Origin: Eubacterium sp.
Lineage (GTDB): Bacteria; Bacillota; Clostridia; Oscillospirales; Ruminococcaceae
Direction: 5' to 3'
Assembly (NCBI GenBank): GCA_022511265.1
Contig: JAFLRX010000012.1
Coordinates: 1 to 64,000 of the forward strand
DNA: 64,000 nt
Position 1 is the stretch's first letter, and the number at the start of each line of letters is the position of its first letter. The translations under genes were made by a program, and so were the position numbers. The notes beneath the pieces were generated by a model, which was not told the DNA's origin, ran no database searches, and saw nothing but the letters and a program-made list of their open reading frames with translations. This document shows positions 52,704 to 61,381 of the stretch, in pieces.

Positions 52704-52731
52704 ATCTTACTCCTATTATATCTTCTCCTTT

Positions 52732-54942
52732 TTACGCCTTGGTCGCGTAGGATAATGTTTTATATGCGCCGTATATCTTCTTACCGTTTACGGTGATGTA
52801 TGGTCTTATCCGTATATTGTAACTTGTCCCTGCGGACAGTCCCGTTTTAAAGGCGTAAGAGGTCGTCGAATTGCCGGAAAGGGTATTGGATACCCATTTT
52901 CCGCCCCTGTATATCTGCACCTCATACCCTGAGACAGAGGCGACCTTTGACCACTTCACCGACAGCGAGCTTGTCGTGCGGTCTGTCGGCGTAAGACTGC
53001 TTACCGAGACGGGCGCGGTATAATAATAGGTGTTTACCCACCCGCCGTAAATGGTTTTGCTGCCGACAGTGATATACGGTCTTATGCGTATGCTGTATTT
53101 TGTCGCGGGAGACAAACCTGTCTTAAAGGTATAGGATGTCGCGCTGCCTTTAACCGCACTGTTTGATACCCATTTGCCGCCCCTGTATATTTGTACCTGA
53201 AATCCGTCGGCGGAGGTGTTTTTGTTCCAGCCTACAGTCAGAGAACTTGAACCGCGTGAAGTCAGCTTTAACCCGCTGACCTTGGCAGGCAGGGTATAAT
53301 AGTAGGTTGTCACATATGCGCCGTAGACGTTTTCTCCGTTTTCGGTGATATAGGGTCTTATCCGCACGTCATACCGTGTCCCGGGGGTAAGCCCGCTCTT
53401 GTATATATAAGAGGTGGTCGACCCGCCGGAGAGGTTGTTGGCATACCATTTGCCTCCCCTGTATATCTGCACCTGATAGCCGCTGACATTGGCGGATTTT
53501 GCCCAGCCTACCGTCAGTGCGTCGGACGTGCGCCCTGTCAGCTTAAATCCGCTGACTGCGGCAGGCGCGGTGGTAAATGTGCCGCTCATATATTCGCCGT
53601 ATACGGTTGTCCCGTTTTCTATCGTATAGGGTCTTACCCGTATGCTGTATTTTGTCCCTGCGGACAGCCCCGTCTTAAAGGTGTAAGAGGTTTTAGCATA
53701 GCCGGAAAGGGTATTGGACACCCATTTTCCGCCCCTGTATATCTGCACCTGATAGCCGGAGACGGTGGTATCCTGTCCCCACTTGACGGTTATCGAGCCT
53801 GCGGTGCGCGAGGTGGCGGTCAGCTTGGATAGCGTGGGTGCGCCTACTGCAACATTGATCGACAGCGAGGTGGTTACCCCGTTTATCGAGCCGTTAATCT
53901 TAACGGTGCCTTTTTGCCACGGGTTTATGTCCTGATCGTCCTCCAGTATCAGCTCGCCGTGGGTGGCGTATGCCAGCGCACCCAGTGACATATCCTTTGT
54001 GCTGCCGTTGGTGTAGGTCACCTTTGCCCTTATCGCCGAGCGGTCATAGTAAAATTTGAAATATCGCTTTCCGCTGTCGTTTGTCTGAAACGCGCCGTCG
54101 TTGGGATAGGACAGCGTCGGCGTACCGCCCTCAAAATAAAGGCTGACCGATTTGATATCGTTTTTCACTATCTCAAAGCTAAAGCTGCCTGTCGCGCCGT
54201 TTACGGTGCAATAGCCGGTCTGCTTGCCCGCGGCAAGTTCTTTCTCAGCGTGGGAAAACTCCGCGGTAAGGCCGGTCTTTCTGTACAGCTCGGACAGGGG
54301 ACAGGTGACGGTCGTGCCGGTCTGATATTTCAGCGTTATATTGTAATCATAATCCTCCAGCGCATAGCGGAAATATCTGCTGACCGCGCCGCTCTTATCA
54401 GAGGTCGTGTCATACTCTCCGCTGAAATGATATATCGGCTTTACGGCGCCTATCGGGGTGACGGTCACCGAGGTGACGGGGTTGGGTATGACAGTATAGG
54501 TCGCGGTGGCGGAAAAACCCGCCAATGTATATGTTACCTTATGCGAGCCGTATCCCCACGCAGAGGTCAGCTGGTCGTCGCTTGCCTTTAACAGCGTGCC
54601 TGTCTGTGCCTCGTACCGCGGTATCTGCTCGCCGGTCAGCTTTCTGCTGCTGCCGTCGGCGTACTTTATCGTCAGGGTGATGTTGTCGTAATCGCATACG
54701 TTATAGTAATCGACGCTCTGCTCTTTGCCGTCTTTAAGTATATGGACGGACATCTTGTCGGTGCTGTCCAGCCTGTTGTCGGCAAGGGTAACGGTTATCC
54801 CGGTTATCTTGCTCTCCGCCGCCAATACCGACGGCAAAAGCACCGCTGCCGCCGTGAGAATTATCACGGCGGTGAGCAGAAATATTATCAGTCGTTTATT
54901 TGATATGCTTTTTATAACGATCACCCTTTTTGGCTTTTTCAA
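52732..54942 (-). CDS. Exported protein with four fibronectin type III repeats
   Basis: The 736-residue protein has an N-terminal transmembrane or signal segment (RLIIFLLTAVIILTAAAVLLPSVLA). About 340 residues with bacterial Ig-like character follow (ITGITVTLADNRLDS, TYTLAGFSATATYTV). The C-terminal half is four tandem FN3 domains of about 93 residues (about 370-736). Each carries GYQVQIYRGGKW, or GFQVQIYRGGKW or GYEVQIYRGGKW, and a late RIRPYIT-type strand. It lacks a sortase signal and probably stays tethered by its N terminus. It follows the ABC permease gene by 10 bp and so may work with that exporter. Ligand unknown. Confidence 0.85.
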   Translation of the reverse strand: MKKPKRVIVIKSISNKRLIIFLLTAVIILTAAAVLLPSVLAAESKITGITVTLADNRLDSTDKMSVHILKDGKEQSVDYYNVCDYDNITLTIKYADGSSRKLTGEQIPRYEAQTGTLLKASDDQLTSAWGYGSHKVTYTLAGFSATATYTVIPNPVTSVTVTPIGAVKPIYHFSGEYDTTSDKSGAVSRYFRYALEDYDYNITLKYQTGTTVTCPLSELYRKTGLTAEFSHAEKELAAGKQTGYCTVNGATGSFSFEIVKNDIKSVSLYFEGGTPTLSYPNDGAFQTNDSGKRYFKFYYDRSAIRAKVTYTNGSTKDMSLGALAYATHGELILEDDQDINPWQKGTVKINGSINGVTTSLSINVAVGAPTLSKLTATSRTAGSITVKWGQDTTVSGYQVQIYRGGKWVSNTLSGYAKTSYTFKTGLSAGTKYSIRVRPYTIENGTTVYGEYMSGTFTTAPAAVSGFKLTGRTSDALTVGWAKSANVSGYQVQIYRGGKWYANNLSGGSTTSYIYKSGLTPGTRYDVRIRPYITENGENVYGAYVTTYYYTLPAKVSGLKLTSRGSSSLTVGWNKNTSADGFQVQIYRGGKWVSNSAVKGSATSYTFKTGLSPATKYSIRIRPYITVGSKTIYGGWVNTYYYTAPVSVSSLTPTDRTTSSLSVKWSKVASVSGYEVQIYRGGKWVSNTLSGNSTTSYAFKTGLSAGTSYNIRIRPYITVNGKKIYGAYKTLSYATKA

Positions 54943-54951
54943 CAGAGAATC

Positions 54952-56289
54952 TTATTTTTTCGCAAATCCGAGAAGATCTTTTATCTTAATGCGGTTGCCG
55001 GTGTGCAGTATCATCTGCTCGTACACCTTAGCCACAAACAACGCCACCAGCGCGGTGATTATAGCGAGTATCAGTATGCATAACAGTCCTTCTCCTATGG
55101 ACAGATTGCCGGTCAGCAATGCCGAGGGCAGCGCGAACGGTGAGGACAGCGGGAAATAATACGCCAGCAGCTGTACCGCGTTGCCTTCCGACTCGCCGAA
55201 CATAAAGGGCATATACGCAAGGTAAAAGCCCACAACGCTGACAATTGCAAACGGCTGCATCGCGTTGTTCAGGTCCTCGCTGCGGCTGACGCTGGCGCCG
55301 ACCAGCCCCGCAAGCAGCGCGTAGAACAAAAATCCCAGCAGGAATATCACTATTATCAGCACCAGCGATACGGGCGAAAATCCCGCGAACACCTCGCCTA
55401 TCGCGTCGGACAGCTCTTGCATGCTTGCGTCGCCTGCCGCGGCTGCCGCCGCAAAGCCCATCTCAAACGGGGTGGTTATTACAAAGCCCAGTATACCTGT
55501 GACAATAAATATCACAAACTGCATCAGCGACAGCAGACCTATCGCGGTCACCTTGCCGATTATTACAGCCAGCGGCTTGGTAGAAGTCAGCAGCAGCTCA
55601 ATGACCTTAGAGGTCTTTTCCATAGCCACCGACTGCGCGATAACCTGTCCGTAGAATACTATCAGTACAAACAGCACCAGCGCGCTTATCATCGGGACGA
55701 CGGATCTCACCATCATAAGCGCCAGTGTTTCTTCCGTCTGTCCCGCTATTGACTGCGTCGTATACACGGGCGTCATCGCCTCGGGTATATCGCTTGTGTT
55801 AAGTCCCAATGCGGCAAGCCGTCCGTAAGAAAACGTCTCGGAAATTATCTGCGCGGTCATTTCCGCCTCGGCAGAGGAGACAGATTCGTCAACGGGACGC
55901 ATCGCGTATACCTTGTACGCGCCCTCTTCGGGGGTGATGGTGACCAGCATACAGCCGCTGCCGTTTTTGACCGTCTCGGTGTATTCTTCGATTTTTTCGG
56001 TACCGTTCGTGCCGATGTATTCTATGTCAAATTCCTCAAATATTTGAGCATACAGGCTGCTGTCGGTTATGCCGGAGCCGTCCGCGAGATACAGTCTGTC
56101 GATAGAAAACGCGGTAACTATTATGTTTGGTTGGTCTTCTTCAAGGATAAGACCCGGCAGTATGTTCAGCAGCACCGTCATTATAAGTATCAGCGAGCAG
56201 ATAACTATCGTGCTTATCTTAAACGCCTTTGCCTTTACGTTTTGTATAAAGGTGAATTTGAATATATACTTCCATCCTGTCGCGTTCAT
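54952..56289 (-). CDS. ABC-2 type permease (NatB-like)
   Basis: The 445-residue membrane protein starts with a cytoplasmic FIQNVKAKAFKIS segment and one membrane helix. A large extracytoplasmic domain (about 45-195) follows, then five more helices in the C-terminal half. EKTSKVIELLLTSTKPLAVIIGKVTAIG is the coupling-helix signature of NatB/YhaP-type permeases. It overlaps the ATPase gene by 4 bp. Relatives export sodium or peptides; substrate unproven. Confidence 0.9.
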   Translation of the reverse strand: MNATGWKYIFKFTFIQNVKAKAFKISTIVICSLILIMTVLLNILPGLILEEDQPNIIVTAFSIDRLYLADGSGITDSSLYAQIFEEFDIEYIGTNGTEKIEEYTETVKNGSGCMLVTITPEEGAYKVYAMRPVDESVSSAEAEMTAQIISETFSYGRLAALGLNTSDIPEAMTPVYTTQSIAGQTEETLALMMVRSVVPMISALVLFVLIVFYGQVIAQSVAMEKTSKVIELLLTSTKPLAVIIGKVTAIGLLSLMQFVIFIVTGILGFVITTPFEMGFAAAAAAGDASMQELSDAIGEVFAGFSPVSLVLIIVIFLLGFLFYALLAGLVGASVSRSEDLNNAMQPFAIVSVVGFYLAYMPFMFGESEGNAVQLLAYYFPLSSPFALPSALLTGNLSIGEGLLCILILAIITALVALFVAKVYEQMILHTGNRIKIKDLLGFAKK

Positions 56290-57206
56290 ACCTGTACCCC
56301 CTTTGCGAAGTTGTCGGCGCGGGTGATATGCTCGACGAATATCTCGTGCAGGCTGGGCTCGCGCAGCTCGTACCGCACCATTGTCAGGTTGGCGGCTACT
56401 GCCTTTTGCAGTAATTCTTTCGCCTGCTCTTCGCCCTGTATCTTAAAGCGTATCACGTCGGGAGTTATCTCCTCCGGCACCAGCCCGCACTCGGCGGCAA
56501 GCGGAAGGATATCCCCGTCGCATTTTACCGCGAGGTTTACCCGCCCATAGCTTTTCTTTATCTCGTTTAAGTTACCCTGCAATACCGCGCTGCCGTGGTG
56601 GAGTATCGTTATATCACTGCAAAATTCCTCAATGACAGGCATCTGGTGGCAGGACATTATAATGTATTTATTGCGGGCGATCTGCTCGTTGATTATGCTC
56701 TTGAACAGGTCGGCGTTCATCGGGTCAAGTCCGCTCAGCGGCTCGTCCAGTATCAGCAGCTGAGGGTCGGAGATAAGCGCGGCGGCAAGCTGCACCTTCT
56801 GCTGGTTGCCCTTTGACAGCTGCTCCGCCTTTTTGTCGCGGTACTCGTTCAGCTCCATACGGTCAAACCAATAGTTTACCGCGCCGGTTATCTCGGTCTT
56901 TTTCATTCCGCGCAGCTCTCCGAAATAGGTGAGCTGGTCTACTATCTTATATTTCGGGTACAGTCCGCGCTCTTCGGCGAGATAGCCGACCTTTTCCTTT
57001 ATCGGGTCCAGCGGCGCGCCGTTCCACAGCACCTCACCGGAATTTTTGGACAGCATACCGAGTATTATGCGTATCGCGGTGGATTTTCCCGCGCCGTTGG
57101 TGCCTAGCAGAGCATATACGCCGGGCTTTGACAGCTCAAAGCTGAGACCTTTGAGCGCGACAAAATCGCCGTATTGCTTTGATATATTGTTGACTGTCAG
57201 CGACAT
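56286..57206 (-). CDS. ABC transporter ATPase (NatA-like)
   Basis: The 306-residue ATPase has Walker A LLGTNGAGKSTAIRIILG, signature QLSKGNQQKVQLAAAL and Walker B LLILDEPLSGLDPMN. A C-terminal extension of about 80 residues ends EPSLHEIFVEHI, typical of the NatA/YhaQ group. The ATG at 57206 has AAAGGAA 7 bases upstream, whereas the longer frame from 57272 runs through the promoter. It pairs with the following permease. Confidence 0.93.
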   Translation of the reverse strand: MSLTVNNISKQYGDFVALKGLSFELSKPGVYALLGTNGAGKSTAIRIILGMLSKNSGEVLWNGAPLDPIKEKVGYLAEERGLYPKYKIVDQLTYFGELRGMKKTEITGAVNYWFDRMELNEYRDKKAEQLSKGNQQKVQLAAALISDPQLLILDEPLSGLDPMNADLFKSIINEQIARNKYIIMSCHQMPVIEEFCSDITILHHGSAVLQGNLNEIKKSYGRVNLAVKCDGDILPLAAECGLVPEEITPDVIRFKIQGEEQAKELLQKAVAANLTMVRYELREPSLHEIFVEHITRADNFAKGVQV

Positions 57207-57242
57207 TTTATAATTCCTTTCTATATAGCCGATATATATTAA

Positions 57243-57272
57243 AGTATAGCATATCCCGCAAAGCAAAATCAA
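57243..57272 (-). promoter_or_regulatory. Promoter of the NatAB-like operon
   Basis: TTGATT-N18-TATACT on the minus strand, 36 bases before the ATG at 57206. Confidence 0.6.
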
Positions 57273-57308
57273 TAGGTTTTGTCTGTTTTTTCTGAGAAAA
57301 ACCGGATT

Positions 57309-57995
57309 TTATGCCAACTTTGTCGGTATCTCGGGCAGCCTGTTTCCTCTGCGGCGGTAATATAACCTGCCGATGAACAGCGTGACAAAGAACATCGCCG
57401 CCAATAATCCTGCGGATATTATCAACGACCGCAGCAGCGGCATATCCGCATTGCCGAACAAGCCCGTAAAGCCGACCTCCGACCCCTCCATAAAGCCCGC
57501 CGTAAAGCCGTACGCCATAGAGTATAGGACGAAGAAAGCCCATTTTACATGCAGCAGCGGCAATGTCAGCCACAGCATGAACAATGCGTTTTGCGCCGCG
57601 GAGAAAAACACAATGTCAGCGGTCGCCGCAGGCGGGATATGGTTAAACGAGCCGATAACTATATGTATCAGCGATATTATTGCCTGCAATACCGCCGCAC
57701 ACGCCAGCGCCGCCACCGGCACGGCGGTCTTTATCACCGCGTTGTACAGCGTAGAGGTGCGGATGTACCGCGAATTGTATATGTCGGAGATCGACGCTAT
57801 AGCAAACGCGTAAGAGAACAGCATGCCAAAGCCGTTAGCCCATATCCATGAAAAATAGTCGAAATCCTCCGGCTGAGAGGGGAAAATGACGGTCAGCAGG
57901 CTCATTGCCAGCACAGGCAGCAACAACCCGATGATACGCGGACGCAGACAGAACATCCTGCCCAGTGTAAATTTGATAGCTGCTTTAGTGTTCAT
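57309..57995 (-). CDS. ABC-2 type membrane protein, second subunit
   Basis: The 228-residue protein has about six hydrophobic helices (LLLPVLAMSLLTVIF, FGMLFSYAFAIASISDIYNS, AALACAAVLQAIISLIHIVIG and others). It is a likely permease subunit of the GntR-linked ABC system. The ATG at 57995 follows AAAGGAG by 7 bases. The reading frame continues far upstream to 58568, but that part only shadows the preceding gene. Partner of the protein encoded at 58010-58717. Confidence 0.75.
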   Translation of the reverse strand: MNTKAAIKFTLGRMFCLRPRIIGLLLPVLAMSLLTVIFPSQPEDFDYFSWIWANGFGMLFSYAFAIASISDIYNSRYIRTSTLYNAVIKTAVPVAALACAAVLQAIISLIHIVIGSFNHIPPAATADIVFFSAAQNALFMLWLTLPLLHVKWAFFVLYSMAYGFTAGFMEGSEVGFTGLFGNADMPLLRSLIISAGLLAAMFFVTLFIGRLYYRRRGNRLPEIPTKLA

Positions 57996-58009
57996 ATATA
58001 TCTCCTTTG

Positions 58010-58717
58010 TCATTGATCCTTCAGCCACAGCTTGGGCATGCCGAGGTACAGCGCCAGATACGCCAGCCCCGCAAAGACAAGCCCGCATACGGCGGTTATC
58101 GCATATAATATCAGTCCCTCGGCATATGTTTTTTGTTCGATGATGTCGTTGAAGACAAAGCTTGTCATCAAAACGCATAAGAACATAACCGCCGCAGACA
58201 GACCCATCCGCAGAGGTGGGTTTTTGATAAACAGCGTAAGAAACGAATATCCGGATATAAACAGTACACCCGACGCACATTGCAGGATATACAGTATCAT
58301 TTGCCCGAAAACAGGTTGACCGAACAAAACCCACCCTCCGTCGGCAGGGGGCAGCGCGCCCATCAGCGCGCTTGCGGCGACGGCAAGCGAGACTATTATA
58401 ATGCTGCTTGCCAGGATACGCAGTGCGGAGATGCCCATCGCCCTTACAAATAATTTGCCGCCGTTTTTCACGGTGCGGAAATATTTGCTGCCCGCCGTGC
58501 TGCGGAAAAATCCGTTTGCCGTACCGCCAAGTATCGGATATGCCGTGATAGGTCCTGCTATCATGCACATCAGCGACATCATAAAGCGAGAGCTGTATTC
58601 GTCGCTCTCTTCAGCTGAGAGCGCCATCAGCACGCAGACTAAAAGACTGACGCACAGCGGCAAAAGGATTATCATCAGGCGCATTGTCCGCCCGGTAAAT
58701 ATATTAAGTGCGCGCAT
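58010..58717 (-). CDS. ABC-2 type membrane protein, first subunit
   Basis: The 235-residue protein has six hydrophobic segments (LMIILLPLCVSLLVCVLMAL and ILASSIIIVSLAVAASALMGALP, for example). It overlaps the ATPase gene by 14 bp and precedes the second membrane protein by 14 bp. The arrangement GntR regulator, ATPase, two membrane proteins resembles ytr-like, cell-envelope-stress ABC operons. The family is weakly conserved, so function is inferred from context. Confidence 0.75.
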   Translation of the reverse strand: MRALNIFTGRTMRLMIILLPLCVSLLVCVLMALSAEESDEYSSRFMMSLMCMIAGPITAYPILGGTANGFFRSTAGSKYFRTVKNGGKLFVRAMGISALRILASSIIIVSLAVAASALMGALPPADGGWVLFGQPVFGQMILYILQCASGVLFISGYSFLTLFIKNPPLRMGLSAAVMFLCVLMTSFVFNDIIEQKTYAEGLILYAITAVCGLVFAGLAYLALYLGMPKLWLKDQ

Positions 58718-59597
58718 GATTATCTTCCTCCGCTCTTAACAGCTCGACGCTCAGCCGCTGCAGGTCGGGCGTTTCGATTGCCGCGCCCGCGTCTGTAAAT
58801 TTGCCTGCGTATTCCGCCAAGGCAAGCCCGTTTGCGTTTACGGATCCTTTAGTGAGGGTGACGGCATAGCCGCGCAGCCGCTCGGCGGCGGACGCGTCGG
58901 CGCTGAACGAGATGTATTTTGCCTTCAGGTCCTCGATAAAGCCCTTTTCTATAATCTTGCCTTTAGACATTATCACCGCGTAGTCGGCGGCGTTTTCCAT
59001 ATCGGCTATGTTGTGGGTGGAGAAGATTATGCTGTTTTTGCCGTCGCCTTTATCCAGATAATCCCGAAAGCGGTCGCACAGGCGGTCGCGCATCAGCGGG
59101 TCAAGTGCCGAGCCGGGCTCGTCCAGCACCAGCAGCTCGGTTTCCCGCGCCAGCACTGCGGCAAGGTACAGCCGCATCTTGTTGCCGTCCGACAGCTTGG
59201 CAATCGTCTTGGTAAAGCTGCTTTTTATGTCGAATTCCTCCAGCAGCCGATCAAATCGTTCCTCCGAAAAGCCCTTGAACGCCGCGGACATAGACCGCTT
59301 GACGTCCTTTACCTTCCAGTCCATCGGAAAGTAACTGCTTGCCGCGCAGTAGCCGATACGCTCTTTGATATTGCCGTAGTCTATGTTGTCGGTCTGCCCG
59401 AAATATTTTATCTCGCCGGAGGTCTTTTCGCAGATGCCGCACAGCACGTCCATCAGCGTGGTCTTGCCAGCGCCGTTAGCACCTATCAGAGCGGTGGAAA
59501 AGCCCTTAGGTATATCAAGATTTATCTCGCCCAGCACAAAGCCCTTGTTGTACTTTTTTACAAGGTCTTTTATTTCTATTATACTTTTGACGTTCAT
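58704..59597 (-). CDS. ABC transporter ATPase (GntR-linked system)
   Basis: The 297-residue ATPase shows Walker A ALIGANGAGKTTLMDVLCG, the signature KLSDGNKMRLYLAAVLA (SDGN in place of SGGQ) and Walker B LLVLDEPGSALDPLM. The SDGN variant is common in YtrB-like ATPases. It starts 15 bases after the GntR gene with AAAGGAAG before the ATG, and overlaps the next gene by 14 bp. Probably induced when the GntR repressor is released. Confidence 0.92.
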   Translation of the reverse strand: MNVKSIIEIKDLVKKYNKGFVLGEINLDIPKGFSTALIGANGAGKTTLMDVLCGICEKTSGEIKYFGQTDNIDYGNIKERIGYCAASSYFPMDWKVKDVKRSMSAAFKGFSEERFDRLLEEFDIKSSFTKTIAKLSDGNKMRLYLAAVLARETELLVLDEPGSALDPLMRDRLCDRFRDYLDKGDGKNSIIFSTHNIADMENAADYAVIMSKGKIIEKGFIEDLKAKYISFSADASAAERLRGYAVTLTKGSVNANGLALAEYAGKFTDAGAAIETPDLQRLSVELLRAEEDNHART

Positions 59598-59612
59598 ATA
59601 TATCTTCCTTTC

Positions 59613-59981
59613 TTAAACCGCGTCATACAGCAGCTTTACCATATCCGCCAGCTCGTCGGCGGAGATGCCCGCCAGCCTTGCGTTGTCTATTGCCCCTTGC
59701 AGCTGCTGCTCGATAAGGCGCATGTATTGCTCGCGCAGCATTTGTGCGTCCTGCGGCTTTACTATATAGCCCTTGCCCTGTACGGCGTCCACCAGCCCCT
59801 CGTTGACCAGCTCGTCGTATGCCTTCAGCGTGGTTATTACGCTTATCTTCAGCTCCTTGGCGAGCGAGCGCACCGACGGGAGATATTCGCCCTCTTTCAG
59901 CCTGCCGCACAGGATATCCTCTTTATATTGCGCGGATATCTGCCTGTAGATAGGGGTGTCGGAGTTTTGCAGTATCTTCAT
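59613..59981 (-). CDS. GntR-family (YtrA-type) regulator
   Basis: The 122-residue protein consists of a winged helix-turn-helix (PIYRQISAQYKEDILCGRLKEGEYLPSVRSLAKELKIS in part, then TTLKAYDELVNEGLVDAVQGKGYIV). A short helical tail follows, as in the YtrA subfamily that lacks a large effector domain. It is the first gene of the ABC operon and most likely represses it from the palindrome directly upstream. AAGGAGG precedes the ATG. Confidence 0.93.
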   Translation of the reverse strand: MKILQNSDTPIYRQISAQYKEDILCGRLKEGEYLPSVRSLAKELKISVITTLKAYDELVNEGLVDAVQGKGYIVKPQDAQMLREQYMRLIEQQLQGAIDNARLAGISADELADMVKLLYDAV

Positions 59982-60030
59982 GTTTCCTCCTTATAATACA
60001 GCACTATAGTTTGATACGTCGACTTACCAT

Positions 60031-60065
60031 AACTGTTATACTGTTATGGTAACAGTATAACAGTT
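60031..60065. promoter_or_regulatory. GntR operator: long perfect palindrome
   Basis: A perfect inverted repeat with 16-bp arms and a TGG centre. Each arm is a tandem of near-identical 8-mers (AACTGTTA then TACTGTTA), so the site has four half-sites. It covers the -10 box of the GntR-ABC promoter. Confidence 0.88.
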
Positions 60066-60082
60066 AAAAACACATTTGTCAA
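60054..60082 (-). promoter_or_regulatory. Promoter of the GntR-ABC operon
   Basis: TTGACA-N17-TATACT on the minus strand. The -10 hexamer is embedded in the right arm of the operator palindrome, which predicts direct repression. The leader is about 65 bases. Confidence 0.8.
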
Positions 60083-60203
60083 TAGGGAAATCAAAATTTT
60101 TTCAGAAATTAAAAATGCTGCAAAAGCCGCATATACAGCGGGTTTAAGTAAAACTGCACAAAAACCCTGTGCTTTTTTCATCAAAAATTTATTGAATAAT
60201 CAG

Positions 60204-60232
60204 TTGACAAAAAGCCATTACTATGATATATT
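60204..60232 (+). promoter_or_regulatory. Promoter of the hrcA operon
   Basis: TTGACA-N17-TATATT, immediately upstream of the CIRCE element. Confidence 0.8.
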
Positions 60233-60236
60233 AGTT

Positions 60237-60263
60237 TTAGCACTCTGATGGATAGAGTGCTAG
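60237..60263. promoter_or_regulatory. CIRCE element (HrcA operator) with an extra half-site
   Basis: TTAGCACTC-N9-GAGTGCTAG matches CIRCE with one mismatch in the last base. It lies 5 bases after the -10 box, where HrcA blocks initiation. A third half-site GAGTGCTAA, a perfect match, occurs at 60278-60286. Confidence 0.93.
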
Positions 60264-60322
60264 CAGAAAAATAAAGCGAGTGCTAATCCTTTAATAAAAT
60301 TCAATAAAAAGGAGATGAGACG

Positions 60323-61381
60323 ATGGAAAACCGCACGCTGAGGATACTCGAGGCGATAGTGGACGAATATATCCGCACCGGCGAGGCGGTCGGCTCTAAG
60401 CTGATAGCCGAAAAGCTGGGCAACACCGTCTCGTCAGCCACGATACGAAACGAAATGGCGGCGCTGGAGCAGCAGGGGCTGTTAGAGCATACTCACACCA
60501 GCTCGGGCAGACAGCCGACCTATCAGGGGCTGAAGTTCTATATAGAAAAGATAATGCCTCCGCAAGAGCTGCCGCAGGAGGACAAAGAGGAGATAGACCG
60601 CATATTCGACGGTATCTCCGCCGAGAGCGACAGCGAGTTTATCGAAAACGCGGGACACGCGCTGGCGGAAGTGACAAAATGCGCGATAGTCTCCACCAAC
60701 GCGGTAAGCAAGTTTTCGGTGATATCCAAGGTCGAGGTGATACCTACCGGGCGCAGGATGTACGTGCTGCTGCTGATAACCTCGCAGGGCAACATCAAAA
60801 ACCGCGTCTGCCGTCTCAGCTTTGATTTGACCGAAGAGCAGATGGATTTCTTCAAGCGGTTTGTCAGCAACCACCTGACCGGCGTTAATCTTGAAGAGCT
60901 GGACGACGAGTTTATCGAGAAGATTTCACAAGCGCTGGGCAACTATATGCTGACGTTATCCCCGCTGTTAAAGGCGGTGGCGGACCTGTCGGCGGAGCTA
61001 ATGCAGCAGCAGGTGGATCTGTCAGGCGAGCGCAATCTGCTGGAGTGCAAGGACTTTACCGGCAGTGAGATAGTGACGCTGATAGAAAGCAAGAACGAGC
61101 TGACCAAGCTGCTGGACGACAGCTTTTCGGGTATCAGCGTAAAGTTCGGCAGCGATTCGGAGACCTTTGCGGTGACCAATTCCAGCGTTATATCCGCAAG
61201 CTTTTCAAAGGGCGACCGCAGGGCGGGCAGCTTTTCGGTGATAGGACCGGTAAGGCTGGATTATAAAAAGATAATACCTTATATTGAATATTTCAGTGCG
61301 AAGGTGACCAATGCTTTGTCGCCGTCGGACGAGGTAAAAGAGCTTGAAAGCATAGAAAGAGAGGCAGAAGGCATTGAGTAA
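60323..61381 (+). CDS. hrcA: Heat-inducible transcription repressor HrcA
   Basis: The 352-residue protein has the N-terminal winged helix (RILEAIVDEYIRTGEAVGSKLIAEKLGNTVSSATIRNEMAALE in part) and then GLLEHTHTSSGRQPTYQGLKFYI. A dimerisation and GAF-like part ends in SVIGPVRLDYKKIIPYIEY. It represses this operon through CIRCE and needs GroEL for activity. It is the first gene, preceded by AAGGAG, and overlaps grpE by 8 bp. Confidence 0.97.
   Translation: MENRTLRILEAIVDEYIRTGEAVGSKLIAEKLGNTVSSATIRNEMAALEQQGLLEHTHTSSGRQPTYQGLKFYIEKIMPPQELPQEDKEEIDRIFDGISAESDSEFIENAGHALAEVTKCAIVSTNAVSKFSVISKVEVIPTGRRMYVLLLITSQGNIKNRVCRLSFDLTEEQMDFFKRFVSNHLTGVNLEELDDEFIEKISQALGNYMLTLSPLLKAVADLSAELMQQQVDLSGERNLLECKDFTGSEIVTLIESKNELTKLLDDSFSGISVKFGSDSETFAVTNSSVISASFSKGDRRAGSFSVIGPVRLDYKKIIPYIEYFSAKVTNALSPSDEVKELESIEREAEGIE

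Noticed and set aside
52732..53850. Regular DNA repeats possibly forming a CRISPR-like array
   Set aside because: The spacing of about 280 bases and the open reading frame show that they encode four FN3 domains.
57996..58568. N-terminal extension of the membrane protein encoded at 57309-57995
   Set aside because: The extension lies in another frame of the upstream membrane gene, is Arg/Cys-rich and unlike a membrane protein, and a strong ribosome site marks the ATG at 57995.
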